Shown here: positions 34,761 to 46,977 of the stretch, in pieces
Numbering within the stretch: the stretch's first letter is position 1
Layout of the letters: the number at the start of each line of letters is the position of its first letter
The notes under the pieces: generated by a model
The model's database searches: none
The model's input: the letters and a program-made list of their open reading frames with translations, nothing else
What the model was told of the DNA's origin: nothing
Source of the DNA: Sorghum bicolor
Taxonomy: Eukaryota; Streptophyta; Magnoliopsida; Poales; Poaceae
NCBI RefSeq assembly: GCF_000003195.3
Contig: NC_012873.2
Location: 9,075,894-9,139,893 of the forward strand
DNA length: 64,000 nt
Reading direction: 5' to 3'
Position numbers and translations under genes: made by a program

Positions 34761-35552
34761 TCACAAGTTCCACAGGAGGGCACCAACCGACTGCGACCAT
34801 CCGTGATCGCCGTCCAGCAGCCCGAACAGGTAGTCGTCGTGCTGCGCCGCCACGTAGCCGCCGGCGTCGCCGTCGACCCACACCGTGTCGTCGCACCACG
34901 GCGTCGCGACGTCGTGGAACGACGACGACAAGCAGCAGGGCGTAGTGGCGCCGAACGTGGTCATGAGGTAGTCCTCGTCCAGCCGCGGGAGCTCCACGAT
35001 CGCCTCCAGCTCCGCCTCGTCCTGCTGCTGACCGTGCCCGGCCGCTGGTGGAGCGGCGGGCTGCAGCTGCAATGCGGCGCCGGCGGCTTCCGCGGGCGCA
35101 CCACCCGCACCCGGCACCAGGACCAGGGCAGCTGGCTCCATGGCGGCGGCGCGCGCGGCGGCGGCCTGGACGTCGCGCGGGGACGCGGAGGCCGGGCGCG
35201 GGAGCGCGGCGGCCATGTCCGGGAAGTTGAGGACGGCGGAGGGGCCCTTGACGACGAGCGCGGCGGCGTCGTGCGCGCGCGCCGCCATCTCCGGGGTCGG
35301 GAACGTGCCGAGCCAGATGCGCGACTTCTTGCGCGGCTCGCGGATCTCCGACACCCACTTGCCCCACGCCCGCATCCGGACGCCGCGGTACGACGGGTGG
35401 CTCCGGCTGCCGATGCCGTCCGTGTCCCGCGCCCGCGCCCGCTTCTCCGCTCCCGCGCCGCGGCTCCTCGCCCCCGGCGACGGCGGCGGCGAGGACGACG
35501 TGGCCCCGGACGACGCCGGGCTGCTGGACACCTCTACCTCTCCCTCCGGCAT
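34761..35552 (-). CDS. DREB-type AP2/ERF transcription factor (263 aa)
   Basis: A nuclear DNA-binding activator or repressor of the DREB subfamily. One AP2/ERF domain spans residues 55-112 ([19 protein letters not shown] through AVLNFPD). Val at domain position 14 and Glu at 19, the pair typical of DREB proteins that bind DRE/CRT (CCGAC) elements, are both present. A basic KRARARD segment just before the domain is a likely nuclear signal. The middle is Ala/Pro-rich, the C-terminal third is acidic, and the protein ends LLWNL, like the LWSY-type ending of the A-4 (TINY-like) group. The ATG at 35552 (MPEGEV…) is chosen because the frame upstream has only a GTG, not an ATG. Very high GC and no intron are usual for grass ERF genes. 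The exact orthologue was not identified. Confidence 0.92.
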   Translation of the reverse strand: MPEGEVEVSSSPASSGATSSSPPPSPGARSRGAGAEKRARARDTDGIGSRSHPSYRGVRMRAWGKWVSEIREPRKKSRIWLGTFPTPEMAARAHDAAALVVKGPSAVLNFPDMAAALPRPASASPRDVQAAAARAAAMEPAALVLVPGAGGAPAEAAGAALQLQPAAPPAAGHGQQQDEAELEAIVELPRLDEDYLMTTFGATTPCCLSSSFHDVATPWCDDTVWVDGDAGGYVAAQHDDYLFGLLDGDHGWSQSVGALLWNL

Positions 35553-35900
35553 TACTTTTGATCGATCAACCAATAAAGCGATGGCAATGGCGAGCTGGCC
35601 GGCCGGCCGGGCGATCGGCCGCGTACGTGCGCGCACGTGTGGATCGGAACGTTGGAATGAACTTTCTTGGCTTGGCTACTAGCCCAGGTATAGTGAGATG
35701 GAGCTGCTGCCGGCCGGCAGCTGCGGTGAGAGGAGAGAGGTGGACGACGACGAGTGAGAGCTGCTGAGAGTGAGAGAGAGGGCTGCTGCGGTTTTAGTAG
35801 TGGCTGCCTAGTTGTTGGACTGTGACAGCTCAACAAACAAGGGACGACGCGCGCTGCCCGGAGCGACGTCTGTTACGACGTTGGATTGCATAGTGGCAGT

Positions 35901-35912
35901 GATTATATATTA
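35901..35912 (-). promoter_or_regulatory. Probable TATA box of the DREB gene
   Basis: On the minus strand AATATATAATC lies about 350 bases upstream of the chosen ATG. The interval between is CT-rich (CTCTCTCTCACTCTC near 35770) and free of upstream ATG-started frames that I could find, as expected for a 5' leader. A CACGTG G-box core is at 35634-35639, inside the presumed leader. Confidence 0.5.
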
Positions 35913-37039
35913 AAAACCGCCGAATAAAAGTGTGTGCAGGTGAAGTGCGAGCGGGCAATTAAGGAATGGGTTAATTCAACTGGAGATAAACTAAGAGCAA
36001 GTGGGAGTACTATTTTTGGATTAGTAGCTGACAGTGCAACTACAACAACGTCGACGTGGTCTCTTTCAGGACCATATATATAGTACTTTCAATTATATAT
36101 ATTAGAGAACTACTACGTCGTATATACTCTCCTGCATAGATAATCTATCATACTCCTATAGATACCCCCTATACATACATAATTATTAAGACATGCTACT
36201 CCTACGTGAACGAATCATACTATACAGTATATTATTAGACGTACGTCGTTAACTGCAGTTGGCGCGTCATTAGCGTCTGGTTTATTTGACAAGACTGGCC
36301 TTGTGCTTAACAAATGGATTAAATATTTAACGACCGATATTTGAGTAGTAATTGTCTCCTTAAATGTTTGTCTAATTAATTGCGCTGTCATCTTTCCAGT
36401 GCAATGCAAGCCAGGGGCCGGCGAGCGGGCGGCTGATAGATGAGATGGATTAATGGATACAGCTTTTCACAGTTTATTTAGTTGTGTCATTACCGCACAA
36501 AGTAGCTAGCTACTATTATTCATTTGTCTGTTCTAAAGAAATTAGGACCACACACTGACACACATCAGAGTACAAGTTTTGGCTCCGTCCGTTTCATTTC
36601 GATCGGATTGTTGCTAGCTGCTACTGGAGGTAGTTAGTACGGAGTACCCTATAAGGCAGGTCAAAATTAAACTAGTTGACGTTATATAGGGAACCAAATA
36701 TGACCCAATCGCTAAAAACATGAGAAAATAAATTAAACAGATACGGAGTATACGCTGGATGTCTAAACGTACGTGTTTGGCACGAGTTCTCGCGGCTCCA
36801 GCTGCTCCTACACTACACTTGCTTCTACACCACGCAGGAGGCATTTTAGAATTTTTCTCAACATGGTGCTCCTGTTAGCCCCAATTAGCTAGTTTTGCTA
36901 ATTAGTTGCCAAACGTCTACTTGGCGACTTTATTAGCCCATCTATTACCCTCATGTTTGGATGGACTATATGGCAAATTTTTTAAACCCGGCCAAGGGAT
37001 ACAAAGAAGTCCTAAATTAGACTATTTGTCATTATGGTA
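35913..37039. other. Promoter-proximal and intergenic DNA
   Basis: AT-rich sequence upstream of the DREB gene. No complete transposon was resolved. Repeat-like pieces (GTTTGGCACGAG near 36775, TTAGTTGCCAAACGTC near 36903) suggest a degraded hAT- or Tourist-like element. Confidence 0.35.
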
Positions 37040-38120
37040 TACACCCTCTATTCTGAAATATAAGGGATCCATTTTTATTCTAAGTCAAACTATACTAAAT
37101 TTGACCAAGCTTATCCCATGTAGGACTTTAAATTAGTTAAATTGGATACATTATGAAATATATTTTATGAGTAAATTTTACTAGTGGTCCTCGAATTTGT
37201 CATAAGTTCTCATTTAGGTCCTTGTTCAGCTCCCTAAACTTGGTCGTCAGCTCGACACACCGCAAACGCCCATCTTACATGTTGCACCATGCTCACCCTA
37301 CTACCCCACGCTTGCCTATCTTGCATCGTTAGCTTGGTGTTGCACTCACGTTGCCACACTAGATCATATCATGTCTGTCGTGCCACCATGTCGCGTGTTG
37401 CAACTCCTAGTGCTGGAGCAACAACCATGCCATTGCCGAGAGATGATAGGAAGGTTGGGAGGGTGGGCAACTGAGTGTAAGGAGATGGCAAAAGTGGGCA
37501 TGAGCTCCTGCTCGATAGGGGAGAGGAAGAAGTGTGGTGCCGAAGGTGGTGGTGATGAATGCGACTGCTGCAAAGTGGGGTTGGTGCCACGATGACGTGG
37601 AGCAGGAGCAAGTCAAGCGAAATCAATGAGGGTCATGTCAATGAAGGCTCGTCTAGGACGTGCGATAGGAAAAGCACGATAAGGGCAGCCAAGTGACGTA
37701 GTAGGTCCTAAGAAGCTAGGGCTGCACATTGCTCCTTAGCTCCCACCACATGTCTCGGTCCTCATGACCTACACCACTATGGCTGGATAAACATGTTGCA
37801 TCATGATGTTGTCACATGTGGAGGGCACATAAAACACATTATGGGGAAGGTGATAAACCGAGATGGGGCAATAATACAAGTTTAGGGAGCTGAGTGTGTA
37901 TTTTAAGATTATCAAGACCAGGATGAAAACTCTTCTGACAAGTTTAGGGAGTGGAATGTGTAATTTGAACCAAAAACGTCAAAGCGACTTATAATTTAGA
38001 ACGAGGAAGTACTTCTTTGTTGTGATAGATGTTCATGTACTTCTTTGTAATTTGGTCACATTTAACATAGTTTGACTTAGAACAAACTTGGATCTCTTGT
38101 ATTGCACGACAGAGGGAGTA
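37040..38120. mobile_element. Stowaway-like MITE pair with a long-inverted-repeat insert
   Basis: The left arm (37040-37110: ACCCTCTATTCTG, TTCTAAGTCAAACTAT, AAATTTGACCAA) is matched in inverted orientation at about 38045-38120, ending CAGAGGGAGTA. Between about 37168 and 37985 lies a segment with imperfect inverted ends (GAATTTGTCATAAGTTCTCAT on the left against ATGAAAACTCTTCTGACAAGTTT on the right). It encloses a GC-richer, gene-like core (37280-37860) and resembles a Mutator-like unit carrying foreign sequence. Borders are approximate. Confidence 0.45.
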
Positions 38121-38428
38121 TGTTATTTTGAAAATGACCATTATTTGTCAATTCAATTCAATTTCCCCACTTTCACATAATTACTTCCCATAATTTTCTT
38201 TCCTTCTTGATACGCTCTACTCCAATCCATGACCCAACCATTTGGGGTTGCTCCTAGTCAGCTCCAACAAGCCCATGTTTGAGTTTGACAATCATGAGCA
38301 TGCAGCAGAGAGATGAGTAGCCCTAGCCATGGAGATAGCCAGAAAGAGGGACGGTGGTTCTTGCACGGAGCTAGGCGCTGCAACAGCATCTCACATGGAG
38401 CGGACAGAACGCTACCGATGAACACAGG
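38121..38428. other. Intergenic DNA
   Basis: No feature recognised. The last five bases (ACAGG, 38424-38428) are the left flank of solo LTR B. Confidence 0.4.
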
Positions 38429-40318
38429 TGAAAGCCCAAGTTTGGTTTTGGTAATTAATGACACCAAGTTGCTAATGCCATTGTGTTTAAGTGGGTTGAG
38501 TTAGACATAGCAACACTTGTGATAAAGGAGCAATGTGACATGGAATGGTGGCCACATGATCACAAAGAGAGGAAGCATGAAGTGGAGATCATGGTGATCT
38601 AGCACTCGGTGATGGACATGGAGTAAAGTGATCAAGGTAAAGGTATAACAACCATAGGGTTTTGCTTTTGCTGGTCTAAGTTGAGTAGAGAAGTGATTGA
38701 CCGGATTTAGGATAGATAGTTGACTATCAAGAGGGGAAATCACGGTTATCTCTCGGTTCAAGTGCTACTAGGTCTACATCTTGAGCATATGTATTAGGAT
38801 CTAGTAGAGTGCTAACCTAACTTCTTTGAAGAAAATGTTTGTGAAATGCTAACACACATGCACAATGGTGGTGGACACTTGGTGGTGTTAGCATATTTGC
38901 AAAGGAGGTGGAGTTTGAGGGGTAGAGAGGGATTTGGGAAAATGAAATGTATATTTTCTATTGCGCCAAAGGAATGTTTTGGAAAAGTCACGTGAGTGCA
39001 TCGAGCGCTGGGTCAAACAACATCGAATGCTGAGGACGTGTCCGACGAACACAACCGCAGTGAGGCATAGTTTTGTCTATGTGTCGGCACGTCCGATACT
39101 CGCACTGGGTTTCGACGTTGAACGTGTCAGACGTTGGGGTGCATCCGATGCCTCTTCGTAGGACACATTAGATGCGAGCTTGCAGGTTTTCAAACCTTAT
39201 TGAGTAGTGTTCTGTGTGAGGGGGCGCGTCCGACGCCTAGCGTCTGACACGTCCAACGTGTGCTCCAGAAATTTGTTAACGCTTCAGTGACGTTTGGCGA
39301 TCGATGATTCACATCCAAAGAGGGACATGTGGCAGCGATCTAATGCGTGTGGCAGGGAGTGTCGGACGCTGGGCCGTGTCCGACAGTCAGGCGTCAGAGC
39401 GTCCGATGCCCCCAATTTGGCCCTAACGGCTAGGCTTTGAGAGAAACGTTATAAATAGAAGGTGGTCGTGTTTGGGGGGCCTCACTTGCAGACTTGAATA
39501 CATGAGGCATACTTTGAGCTAGAGAATATCCTCTCCACTCATCTCCTTGCTTGATTGCTCATCCTAGTGAGATTGAGTGAGATTCAAGTGCATTGCTTTG
39601 AGAGTTGCATCTAGTGGCACTTGATCCTTGAGTCTGCTATGGATTTCTTGTTACTCTTGGGGGTTTTATGATACCCTAGATGGCTTGGAGCAGTAGAGAT
39701 GTTGAGCTCGTGATTGGAGATTGTTTCGAGCCTCACTAAGTATTTTGTGAGGGGTTCTTGAGCCTTCTCCGCGAAAGATCGTAATTGGCTACTCTAGTTA
39801 ATTGCTTGTGGCTTGGAGGATCTCTATCTTGTGGGTAGATGTGCGGCACCCGCTTAAGGTTTTTGGCTTTAGACTACCAATTAGCTCGTGATCCATCAAG
39901 TGTGTGCATCACCATAACGAGGACTAGCTTGCCGGAAAGCAAGTGAACCTCGGTAAAAAATTATGTGTCATCTCTTGCCGAGGATTTCATCTTGTGTATG
40001 CATTTGTGATTGATTATTAGACATATATCTACTCATCAACGTCGGTATAAGAATCTGCACACACTCCTTTACTTACTTGCTTACATTGCTAGTTTAGCTT
40101 GTGTAGCTTTGTTTCCTTCATTAGGAGTAGAGCTTAGTGTTGCCTTCTCTTGTTGGTGTGGTTTAGTGTTTAGTATTGTACTAGACTTGTATAGATGGCT
40201 TGCTTATCTTAGTTGTGCTAGTGCTAGAATTGTTATGCCATTTGTTTTACTAATATAAGTTAAGTTTGTAAAAATTTAAATAGGCTATTTATCTACTTCT
40301 AGCTACTTAGACCTTACA
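38429..40318 (+). mobile_element. Solo LTR B (TGAAAG-type), 1,890 bp
   Basis: Starts TGAAAGCCCAAG and ends GACCTTACA. It matches solo LTR A from end to end and is uninterrupted. The flanks ACAGG (38424-38428) and GCAGG (40319-40323) differ at one base and are probably an aged 5-bp duplication. A TATAAATAG box lies at about 39450. It carries decayed GTCCGA motifs in the 39000-39420 part. No primer site or coding region follows. Confidence 0.82.
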
Positions 40319-40323
40319 GCAGG

Positions 40324-41945
40324 CCCTACATTAATTGCTCCTGCATGTGTATGCACACAAGTAACTCGTCATTGATCGATCTGCGTTATATTGTGCTTAA
40401 AAACATTGCATATATCATTTCCCACGGGGTACCGATGCATGCATATATGCTTCAAGGTGACAAATGATTGTGATATCGTGTTCTTCATCGACAAACATTT
40501 TAACTTTTAAGAAGATTGAGAGAAAACATAAAAGATACATATGTCCTCACTTTATTTTCTAATAAAACGCTATCATCAATATAATTAATGATAATTGATT
40601 AATAAATAGAAAGTATTTAATACAAAACTAGTTTCTGTCTTCTAAAGTATCTTTAAATGCTAGAATACATTGTATCACATAACAAAGGAAGTAGTTTTCT
40701 TATTTTCTGCACGATAAGCAAGTGGCATGGATGCAAATAAAAGTCACTAGGCAAGCATAAACACCAAACCACGTGTTGATCGACATGTGTCATTTCTCTC
40801 TTTTGGCAGATTGAGACATGCGGGTGGAGTGAGGGTCGGAGGCACAGTCCATTACGAACCTGGCTATTGTGGGCCGAGAGTGGAGAATCCAAGGCCCAAT
40901 TAGACGCAAGTAATAAAGTCTTTTTTAGTTTCTAAAAGAACCTTTTTTCTAAAAAAATATCCATGCACATTGATATGCATTATTAGTTCATCGGTACAAG
41001 TGCTACTTAATTCTGCTCCACACCATCCTTATGTAGGTCGATTTTCTTTTCATTTTTTAACTTCAACGAATTAATTTATAGAAAAAATATTAACATGTAA
41101 CAGTGAATGAACTAAGCATGATTATATTCCTTGTGACACAATATACCCACCAAAGTTTAAAGTGATTGACTTAATACGAGAGCTTGCATATATGTTCCTA
41201 GATTTATTATAGGATTTGACGGATTTTTTTCATTCAGTGTTAAGTGGCTTGTCTGTCAGCAACATGTGTCTCTAGTGACTTTGTCAACTTCAAGACCTGT
41301 CAACCTAATTAGTCTCTTAAGATACTTATAAGAACAGGTTGTGTACATGCCTTTCTAGCGGTGAATGAACCATATGCGTGTATCTATTTGAAAGCATGTG
41401 TTTGTACCATGTTTAATTAAAAGAATCTACAGCAGCAAATAAATGCACTATCAAAACATATTTTCTTGATAAATTATGAACTGATTTGATGTCGTATACT
41501 CATGTATTTTTCTAAAGTTTTTTAAAAAATTTGACTTAGGACCAAGCTAAAATGACGTACATTTGTAGTACAATTGCACAACTAGCATATGGTTCAATCC
41601 TTATCCTTGTGCAGGTGTATCCTCATATTTAATTTGTTCAGTGGTTTCATAAATATTCTTGTGAAGTGCTTATTCGGTTGTTAGCTATAGTAGCGAGCTA
41701 GCTAGGGTTTTGTGTTCCTCTGCTGCTTGGTTGATGCCATGGCCTGTCGATATGATTTATAGGTCCAAGCCGGCCTAGTGTGACTTCTCCTATTGTAAAA
41801 TCTGCACGTGTATATGTACATCATCCAAAATAGATTAATGATTCGTCAGTGTTTTTTGTTCCTACTATATATATATTTCAGTTCTACCATCAACTCTATG
41901 AATTTCATATTGTTACCCAATTGGTGCTATTGCCTAAAGCTATGG
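40324..41945. other. AT-rich intergenic DNA
   Basis: About 1.6 kb with no recognisable gene, MITE pair or retroelement motif. Small open frames (for example 40653-40892 minus) have no motif. Confidence 0.4.
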
Positions 41946-42230
41946 CCCCAAGCTTTTTTTTGACAAGTAACCATAATCATATTAACAACACGGAGCTTAG
42001 AGAACCATTACAGAGTTAATGGTTACGACGTTGATTGCCCGAAAAATAGGACAATCATTATCATGACTAAGATTAGTACAGGTGTTTGAATATTCTAGCT
42101 GATTAGATTGAAGGGTATAAAGCACCTATCTTGCTAGGGAATCAGCCATCTGGGTTTCTTTTTATCCTGCGCACCGCTGAGTTGGATCCTGATAAAAGAT
42201 TATCTGAGTGTATGGTTTGATTCTCCAATC
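41946..42230 (-). pseudogene. 3' remnant of a LINE-like element (RNase H end and poly-A)
   Basis: The minus strand holds a frame-shifted IKRN…MADSLAR segment, the kind of ending seen in the RNase H-like domain of plant non-LTR retrotransposons. It is followed after about 200 bp by an A-run (T-run on the plus strand near 41955). Only this tail is recognisable. Confidence 0.35.
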
Positions 42231-43322
42231 AGGAAGATTGGAGAGATTGGAGCTATTTAGAAAGTGCACAAGCTTGGATGCGTTTGACAAGGCTCTAGAT
42301 TCTTGTACAAATATTTCAGATCAAGATTCTCTTAAGAAACGTATCAGGTGATGGATTGGAGTCACTTGTGAAACCGTTTTGACTGATAGACTAAATTCTG
42401 ATTCATAAGAGAAAAGGCAAGGCCTAGAAATGAAACTAAATCTAGTGAAACTGGCCTCCCAATCAAGAAAACCAGAAAATGCTTCTATGCTGAGCGTTTT
42501 TTGTTTCACCGTTTGGAAGTGATTCTCTGGTCCGCCTAAGAATCCGGAACGATTTCCAAACACACCCTTATTATGTGATGGTGCCTATACCTACCATGTT
42601 GACCGGTTGGTTGTGTGGTCACTCGGTCATTCTCTCCATTGGGTATGTATTCTAATGAGCGTTCATCTCCCACTTCTTCTATTGTATTGTTATTAGGAAC
42701 AATGTTTGCTAGTCAAATTACCGACCCAGAGAGAATCACTTCAATTGTTTGTTTTCTATACTGCAGCTGACGCTTGTATATATGTTCACACAATAAGATT
42801 ATTTCAGATCTTATCACCCTTTGAATTATTGTATTTTTTTATCACCTTGCTGTTGGAATTTTTTTTTGTTATACTGTATATTTTACATCAAAAGATATTT
42901 GAAGTGACACTTGAACGCTTCTAATAATACATCTTGAATACTTATGGTGAGGTGCAATATTGCAATGAGGAAGGTTTGCTTCAAGTTTCTTGCATGGCTG
43001 CGTGTAACAGAGGAATATATAAAATGACATTTTCGGTCAAGTTTTTCAATAGTGACAGTGGTTGTATGCAGTATAATAATAATTGAAGATAGAGATGATA
43101 TGTTCTTTTCCCCCTTTGGACACGCAATTTGAAGGTTTGTATATTTGTGAGCCGTATGTACATATATTTGTGTGGCTCCGACCTGAAAATTTGATCATGA
43201 GTGTATAAAAGTTTTATATGGATTTTTTAATCCGATTCTCGCTTGCTCAAAAAAAAAGTACGTATATATAAATGGGTGGTCCTCATATGACCCCGATTTA
43301 AAATAATAGCTCTATATATGTA
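42231..43322. other. Intergenic DNA with a possible hAT-like remnant
   Basis: The 42231-42570 part ends in ATTTCCAAACACACC and begins with AGATTGGAGAGATTGG, vaguely like a decayed inverted-repeat element. The rest is unassigned. Confidence 0.3.
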
Positions 43323-43582
43323 CTCCCTCCGAATAGGATTAAGAAGTCATTTTAGATAAAGTTTGGGTCAAACATTGGGAATATAAATCATGAATAACTT
43401 TTAAATTATTGAGTTTGCAAATGTGAAAATTATATGAATATATTTGTCTTAAAAAATATTTTTATAAACGTATACATATATTATTTTTTCTAAATATTTT
43501 TATAAAACTAAAATGTCAAAGTTATGTTTTAGAGACTGTGTCTCTCTGTCCTAAATGACTTCTAAATCCTGTACGGAGGGAG
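43323..43582. mobile_element. Stowaway MITE, 260 bp
   Basis: Terminal repeats CTCCCTCCG / CGGAGGGAG with TA duplications at 43321-43322 and 43583-43584, the Tc1/mariner-type signature. Confidence 0.88.
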
Positions 43583-43607
43583 TATATAGATAAATAATAT
43601 GCATTCC

Positions 43608-43866
43608 CGTTTATCTTAAACTAGAAGTTATTTTAAGAATCTTAATTAAAGAATCAAAACATCTCAAGTTTGACCAAATTTTATCATAAAATAATAATTT
43701 TTGTGATACTAGATAAATATCATTAGGTTATTTGTTTATTATATTTTCATAGAATATCAAAGATGTCATAAATATTTGTAATTTTTTTATAATTTTAGTT
43801 AAACTTGAGGTTCTTTAATTTTCTAAAATTCTTGAAATGATGTATAGTTTAGTACGATGGAGGGAG
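43608..43866. mobile_element. Degenerate Stowaway MITE
   Basis: Right end GATGGAGGGAG then TA. The left end is decayed (CATTCCCGTTTATC). Internal TTTGACCAAATTTTATC and AAACTTGAGG blocks fit the group. Confidence 0.6.
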
Positions 43867-44487
43867 TATGTATTATATATAGATAAAGAAATATGATTAG
43901 AAACGGAGTAATTATTAACGGTATAACGCAAATTGACCAGCCATCTACTCCTGGTTCTCAACACGTTGTTGGTGTCGAATGAGCCCTCGATTTGTACAGC
44001 GAAAAGTTCAGTGTCATATATACCGCATACTTGGCTGTCACCCGTATGTACGCGTTGGCAAAAGACGGCGAGAAAAATCCCCCGTGCTCGTCGTCGGCAA
44101 AATAGGGCTAGCTATATATTCCAGAATTCAAGTGCGGCTAATTTAATTTTAATTTTTGTAATTAAATGGAGCTAGCTTGGGCCCCAGAATTTAAGTGCGA
44201 ATATGTTTACTAGTGCTAGTGTTAGGTGGGGGTATATATGTACTACTGCTAGATACTCTGCCTAATGGCTATGCATCATGCACCAACAGAGATGAAGCAT
44301 TGGAGTATTTATTACTCTTACATTTTGTAAGGGTTTCGACACAAGTGAATATTCTATACTAACAAATCCCTGTGAGAATTATGACTCTGCTTGCCGGTGC
44401 TTGCACAAGTGGGACAACTTGGCCTGTTTCGTAGCTTGTTTACAGCGGCATGATTGTGCTATGATGTCAGTTGTCAGCACATACTCA

Positions 44488-44700
44488 GGCTGTTTGGTTG
44501 AGTGTAGTAAAATTTATCGTTCGTCATATCATATTGAATATTTGGATACATTCATTAAGCATCGAATATATATTATTTATAAAATTAAAAATATAGCTAG
44601 AGAATAATTTGCGAGACGAATCTTTTGAGCCTAATTAGTCTATAATTAAATACTAATTGCTAAATAAAATAAAAATACTACGATACATGTTAAACTTTAA
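44488..44700. mobile_element. Degenerate Tourist-like MITE
   Basis: Core GCGAGACGAATCTTTTGAG and CCTAATTAGTCTATAATTA match the intact MITEs at 33207 and 46735. The ends are worn. Confidence 0.55.
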
Positions 44701-44942
44701 CAACCCGACCCCTCCGTCAACCCTACTCAGTAAAAATAAAAGGTATAAAGTGCACGGTGGATTAAATCTTTTAGAAAGGAACCGCGCACTCGTCTAGTAG
44801 CCCCAGATGCACAATTAGTTCTAGAAACTTTGTGTGGTAAAATTATTAGTTGCTGGGCCTATATTTTTAATTATTAGCTGCACAATTACTTCTAGAAACA
44901 CATTCATTCGTCTGCTTGATGTAAAGTTCCAAGAATATAATA

Positions 44943-45204
44943 CTCCTTCTCTACTTATAAAAAAAGACATTTTGAACAAGGTTTAGGTCAAATATTAAAA
45001 ATATAAATTATGAATAACTTTTAAGTTGTTGAGTTTAAAAATATGAAAACTATATGAATAGATTTGTCTTGAAAAATACTTTCATAAAAATATACATATA
45101 CCACTTTTTGATAAATATTTTTATAAAAAACAAGTAGTCAAAGTTAGTCTTTAGAGACTATGTCGTTGTCCTAAATGACTTTCTTTATCGGTATGGAAGA
45201 AGGA
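44943..45204. mobile_element. Degenerate Stowaway MITE
   Basis: Closely parallels 43323-43582 through its core (TATGAATAACTTTTAA, TTGTTGAGTTT, ATATGAATA, TTTGTCTTGAAAAATA), with TA on both sides and worn ends (CTCCTTCTC / GAAGAAGGA). Confidence 0.7.
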
Positions 45205-46545
45205 TATATTATGGATGGGTTTGGTTTTCTGGTTTGCTTGGCAAAGAAATAAACCAGGCTAGCTTAAGATTGGTCTTAGCAAGTCAAGATAGACTTGTTT
45301 GGTTGCATAAATTATCTAAGCATGGTTAGCGACTAGTGTGTTTAGTTGGTTGGTTTGGCTTGGATAGAGTCACGTCTTCTTTGTGCAAGTAAGTTTACCA
45401 CTTTTTTGTGACTAGGGTAAGTTTACCGCCTTTGAGACAATTTATCGAACACATGGTGAGCACCACCTACTCAAGCACCAACACTAAGCTCAAGCTGGCG
45501 GGCCACTTCCAGGGGCTCCACTGAGCTCCAGCCGACGCCGCGAGGAAGCTAGCCATGGGCAAGGCTAGCATGTAGCAGCGCAGAGCGACGAATGCGCCCA
45601 TCGAGCATCCCACGCCATGCTCTATGGTGAGGCTGGGGTTGGGGTACTGAGAGCTCTAAAGCCTGTTGGACGCCGCCATCCTTGGTGGCGCCAACGCCAT
45701 CGCTGTCGCTTTCCTCGAACACCAGCGAGCCCTACATCATCTCGAGACGTAGATCTCTACTCCAATGACACCTCATCATCGGCGGACAGCTTGGCATCAT
45801 CAGCCGCGCGCGGCCACCTCGGCGTCAGCGCTCTTCTAGTCGAAGACGTCGTAGGAGATGATGATGCTGAGTAGGAGGAGGTGCGGCAGGCCGAAGATCC
45901 TAGGCACCTGTCCCGACGGCAGTGGCAGCAACACCACCACGAGCGCGAACAACTGCAGACACACGCGGAGGCAGAGACATTGAGTGGGTCTGCTCGGTCA
46001 AGATCTGGCTGTCTGCTCGAGCTCCAATAGGCGGAGACGAGCTGTGAAGAGTGTCGACGAAAGATGGTCAAGGGGCTTAGATAGATAGTTCGCCTGGAGT
46101 AGAGGGTGAGACTTGGGGCACGGCTATACGGCCTAGAGTAGAGGGTGAGACCAGAGCCAATGCACCACTATCACCGCCTCGTGCAGGCACCATCGGGAGT
46201 GGGAGCTGTTTCACCGACGGCGAGGGAAACGACACGGTCGATCACCACCCATACGCAGTGGCGGATCTAGGATGCGGATAAAGGGGGCTAAATAATAAAA
46301 AAGGTAAAGCTAGAAATTAACAAAGATTTATAACTAATTAACACTAATATAATGAATAAATCATACTCATAGGGGGCTAGAGCCCACCCAGCCCTCATTT
46401 GGATCCTGGAGCTAGATAAGCTCCCAGAAAATGGCTCAATCCTATATTTTTTTAGAGTCTGGCTAATAGGTCAGTTTGGTTTATAGAGACCTAGCCAGAA
46501 GGCATATGCCATCAACCAAACAAATCTAATATTTGGCCCCGTGAA
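45205..46545. other. GC-rich island flanked by inverted GTTTGGTT-type sequence
   Basis: 45470-46260 is much richer in GC than its surroundings and looks like exon or 5'-gene sequence, but no frame longer than about 104 codons exists and no domain is recognisable. The left flank (GGGTTTGGTTTTCTGG, 45217) and right flank (AACCAAACAAATC, 46515) are inverted relative to each other, as if the island lay inside a DNA transposon. GTGGCGGATCTAGG at 46258 begins a separate repeat-like piece. Confidence 0.35.
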
Positions 46546-46734
46546 GCGTGACCGGGTGGAGGCAGGGAATACTACTAGTGCCAACATGTGCAAATAGTGT
46601 ATTCATCATCATTGACCTCTACTATTTAAGGATCTGGGTCAGGGTCACTATATGTGCAATTGACGCTTGTCTGTACTGTACTGTACTGTACGGACTCTCC
46701 GGAGATGTTGCCCCCTACGGCATCTCGACGTCTA

Positions 46735-46977
46735 GGCCTTGTTTAGTTTCGAAAAGTGAAAACTTTTCGGTACTGTAGCATTTTCGTTTGTTTGTGATAA
46801 ATATTATCTAATTATAGACTAACTATGATCAAAAGATTCGTCTCGTGATTTACAGTTAAACTGTGTAATTAGTTTTTGTTTTGGTCTATATTTAATGCTT
46901 CATGTATATGCCACAAGATTCGATGTGACGGGAAATCTTGAAAACTTTTTGGTTTTCGGTGTGAACTAAACAAGGCC
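46735..46977. mobile_element. Intact Tourist-like MITE, 243 bp
   Basis: Terminal repeats GGCCTTGTTTAGTT / AACTAAACAAGGCC, perfect over 14 bases, with 3-bp CTA duplications (46732-46734, 46978-46980). The core holds AAAGATTCGTCTCG and AAACTGTGTAATTAG in the reverse orientation to the copy at 33207. Confidence 0.88.

Noticed and set aside
35553..35636. N-terminal extension of the DREB protein by 28 residues
   Set aside because: It would need a GTG start; the first ATG in frame is at 35552 and the family normally starts shortly before such an acidic/Ser-rich segment.
34725..35682. Long plus-strand and alternative minus-strand frames across the DREB gene
   Set aside because: They are by-products of very high GC content; only one frame encodes the AP2 domain.
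35552..35836. Apparent 94-codon upstream frame ending TAATG on the DREB start codon
   Set aside because: Its first codon is TTG and it contains no ATG, so it is not a usual upstream ORF.
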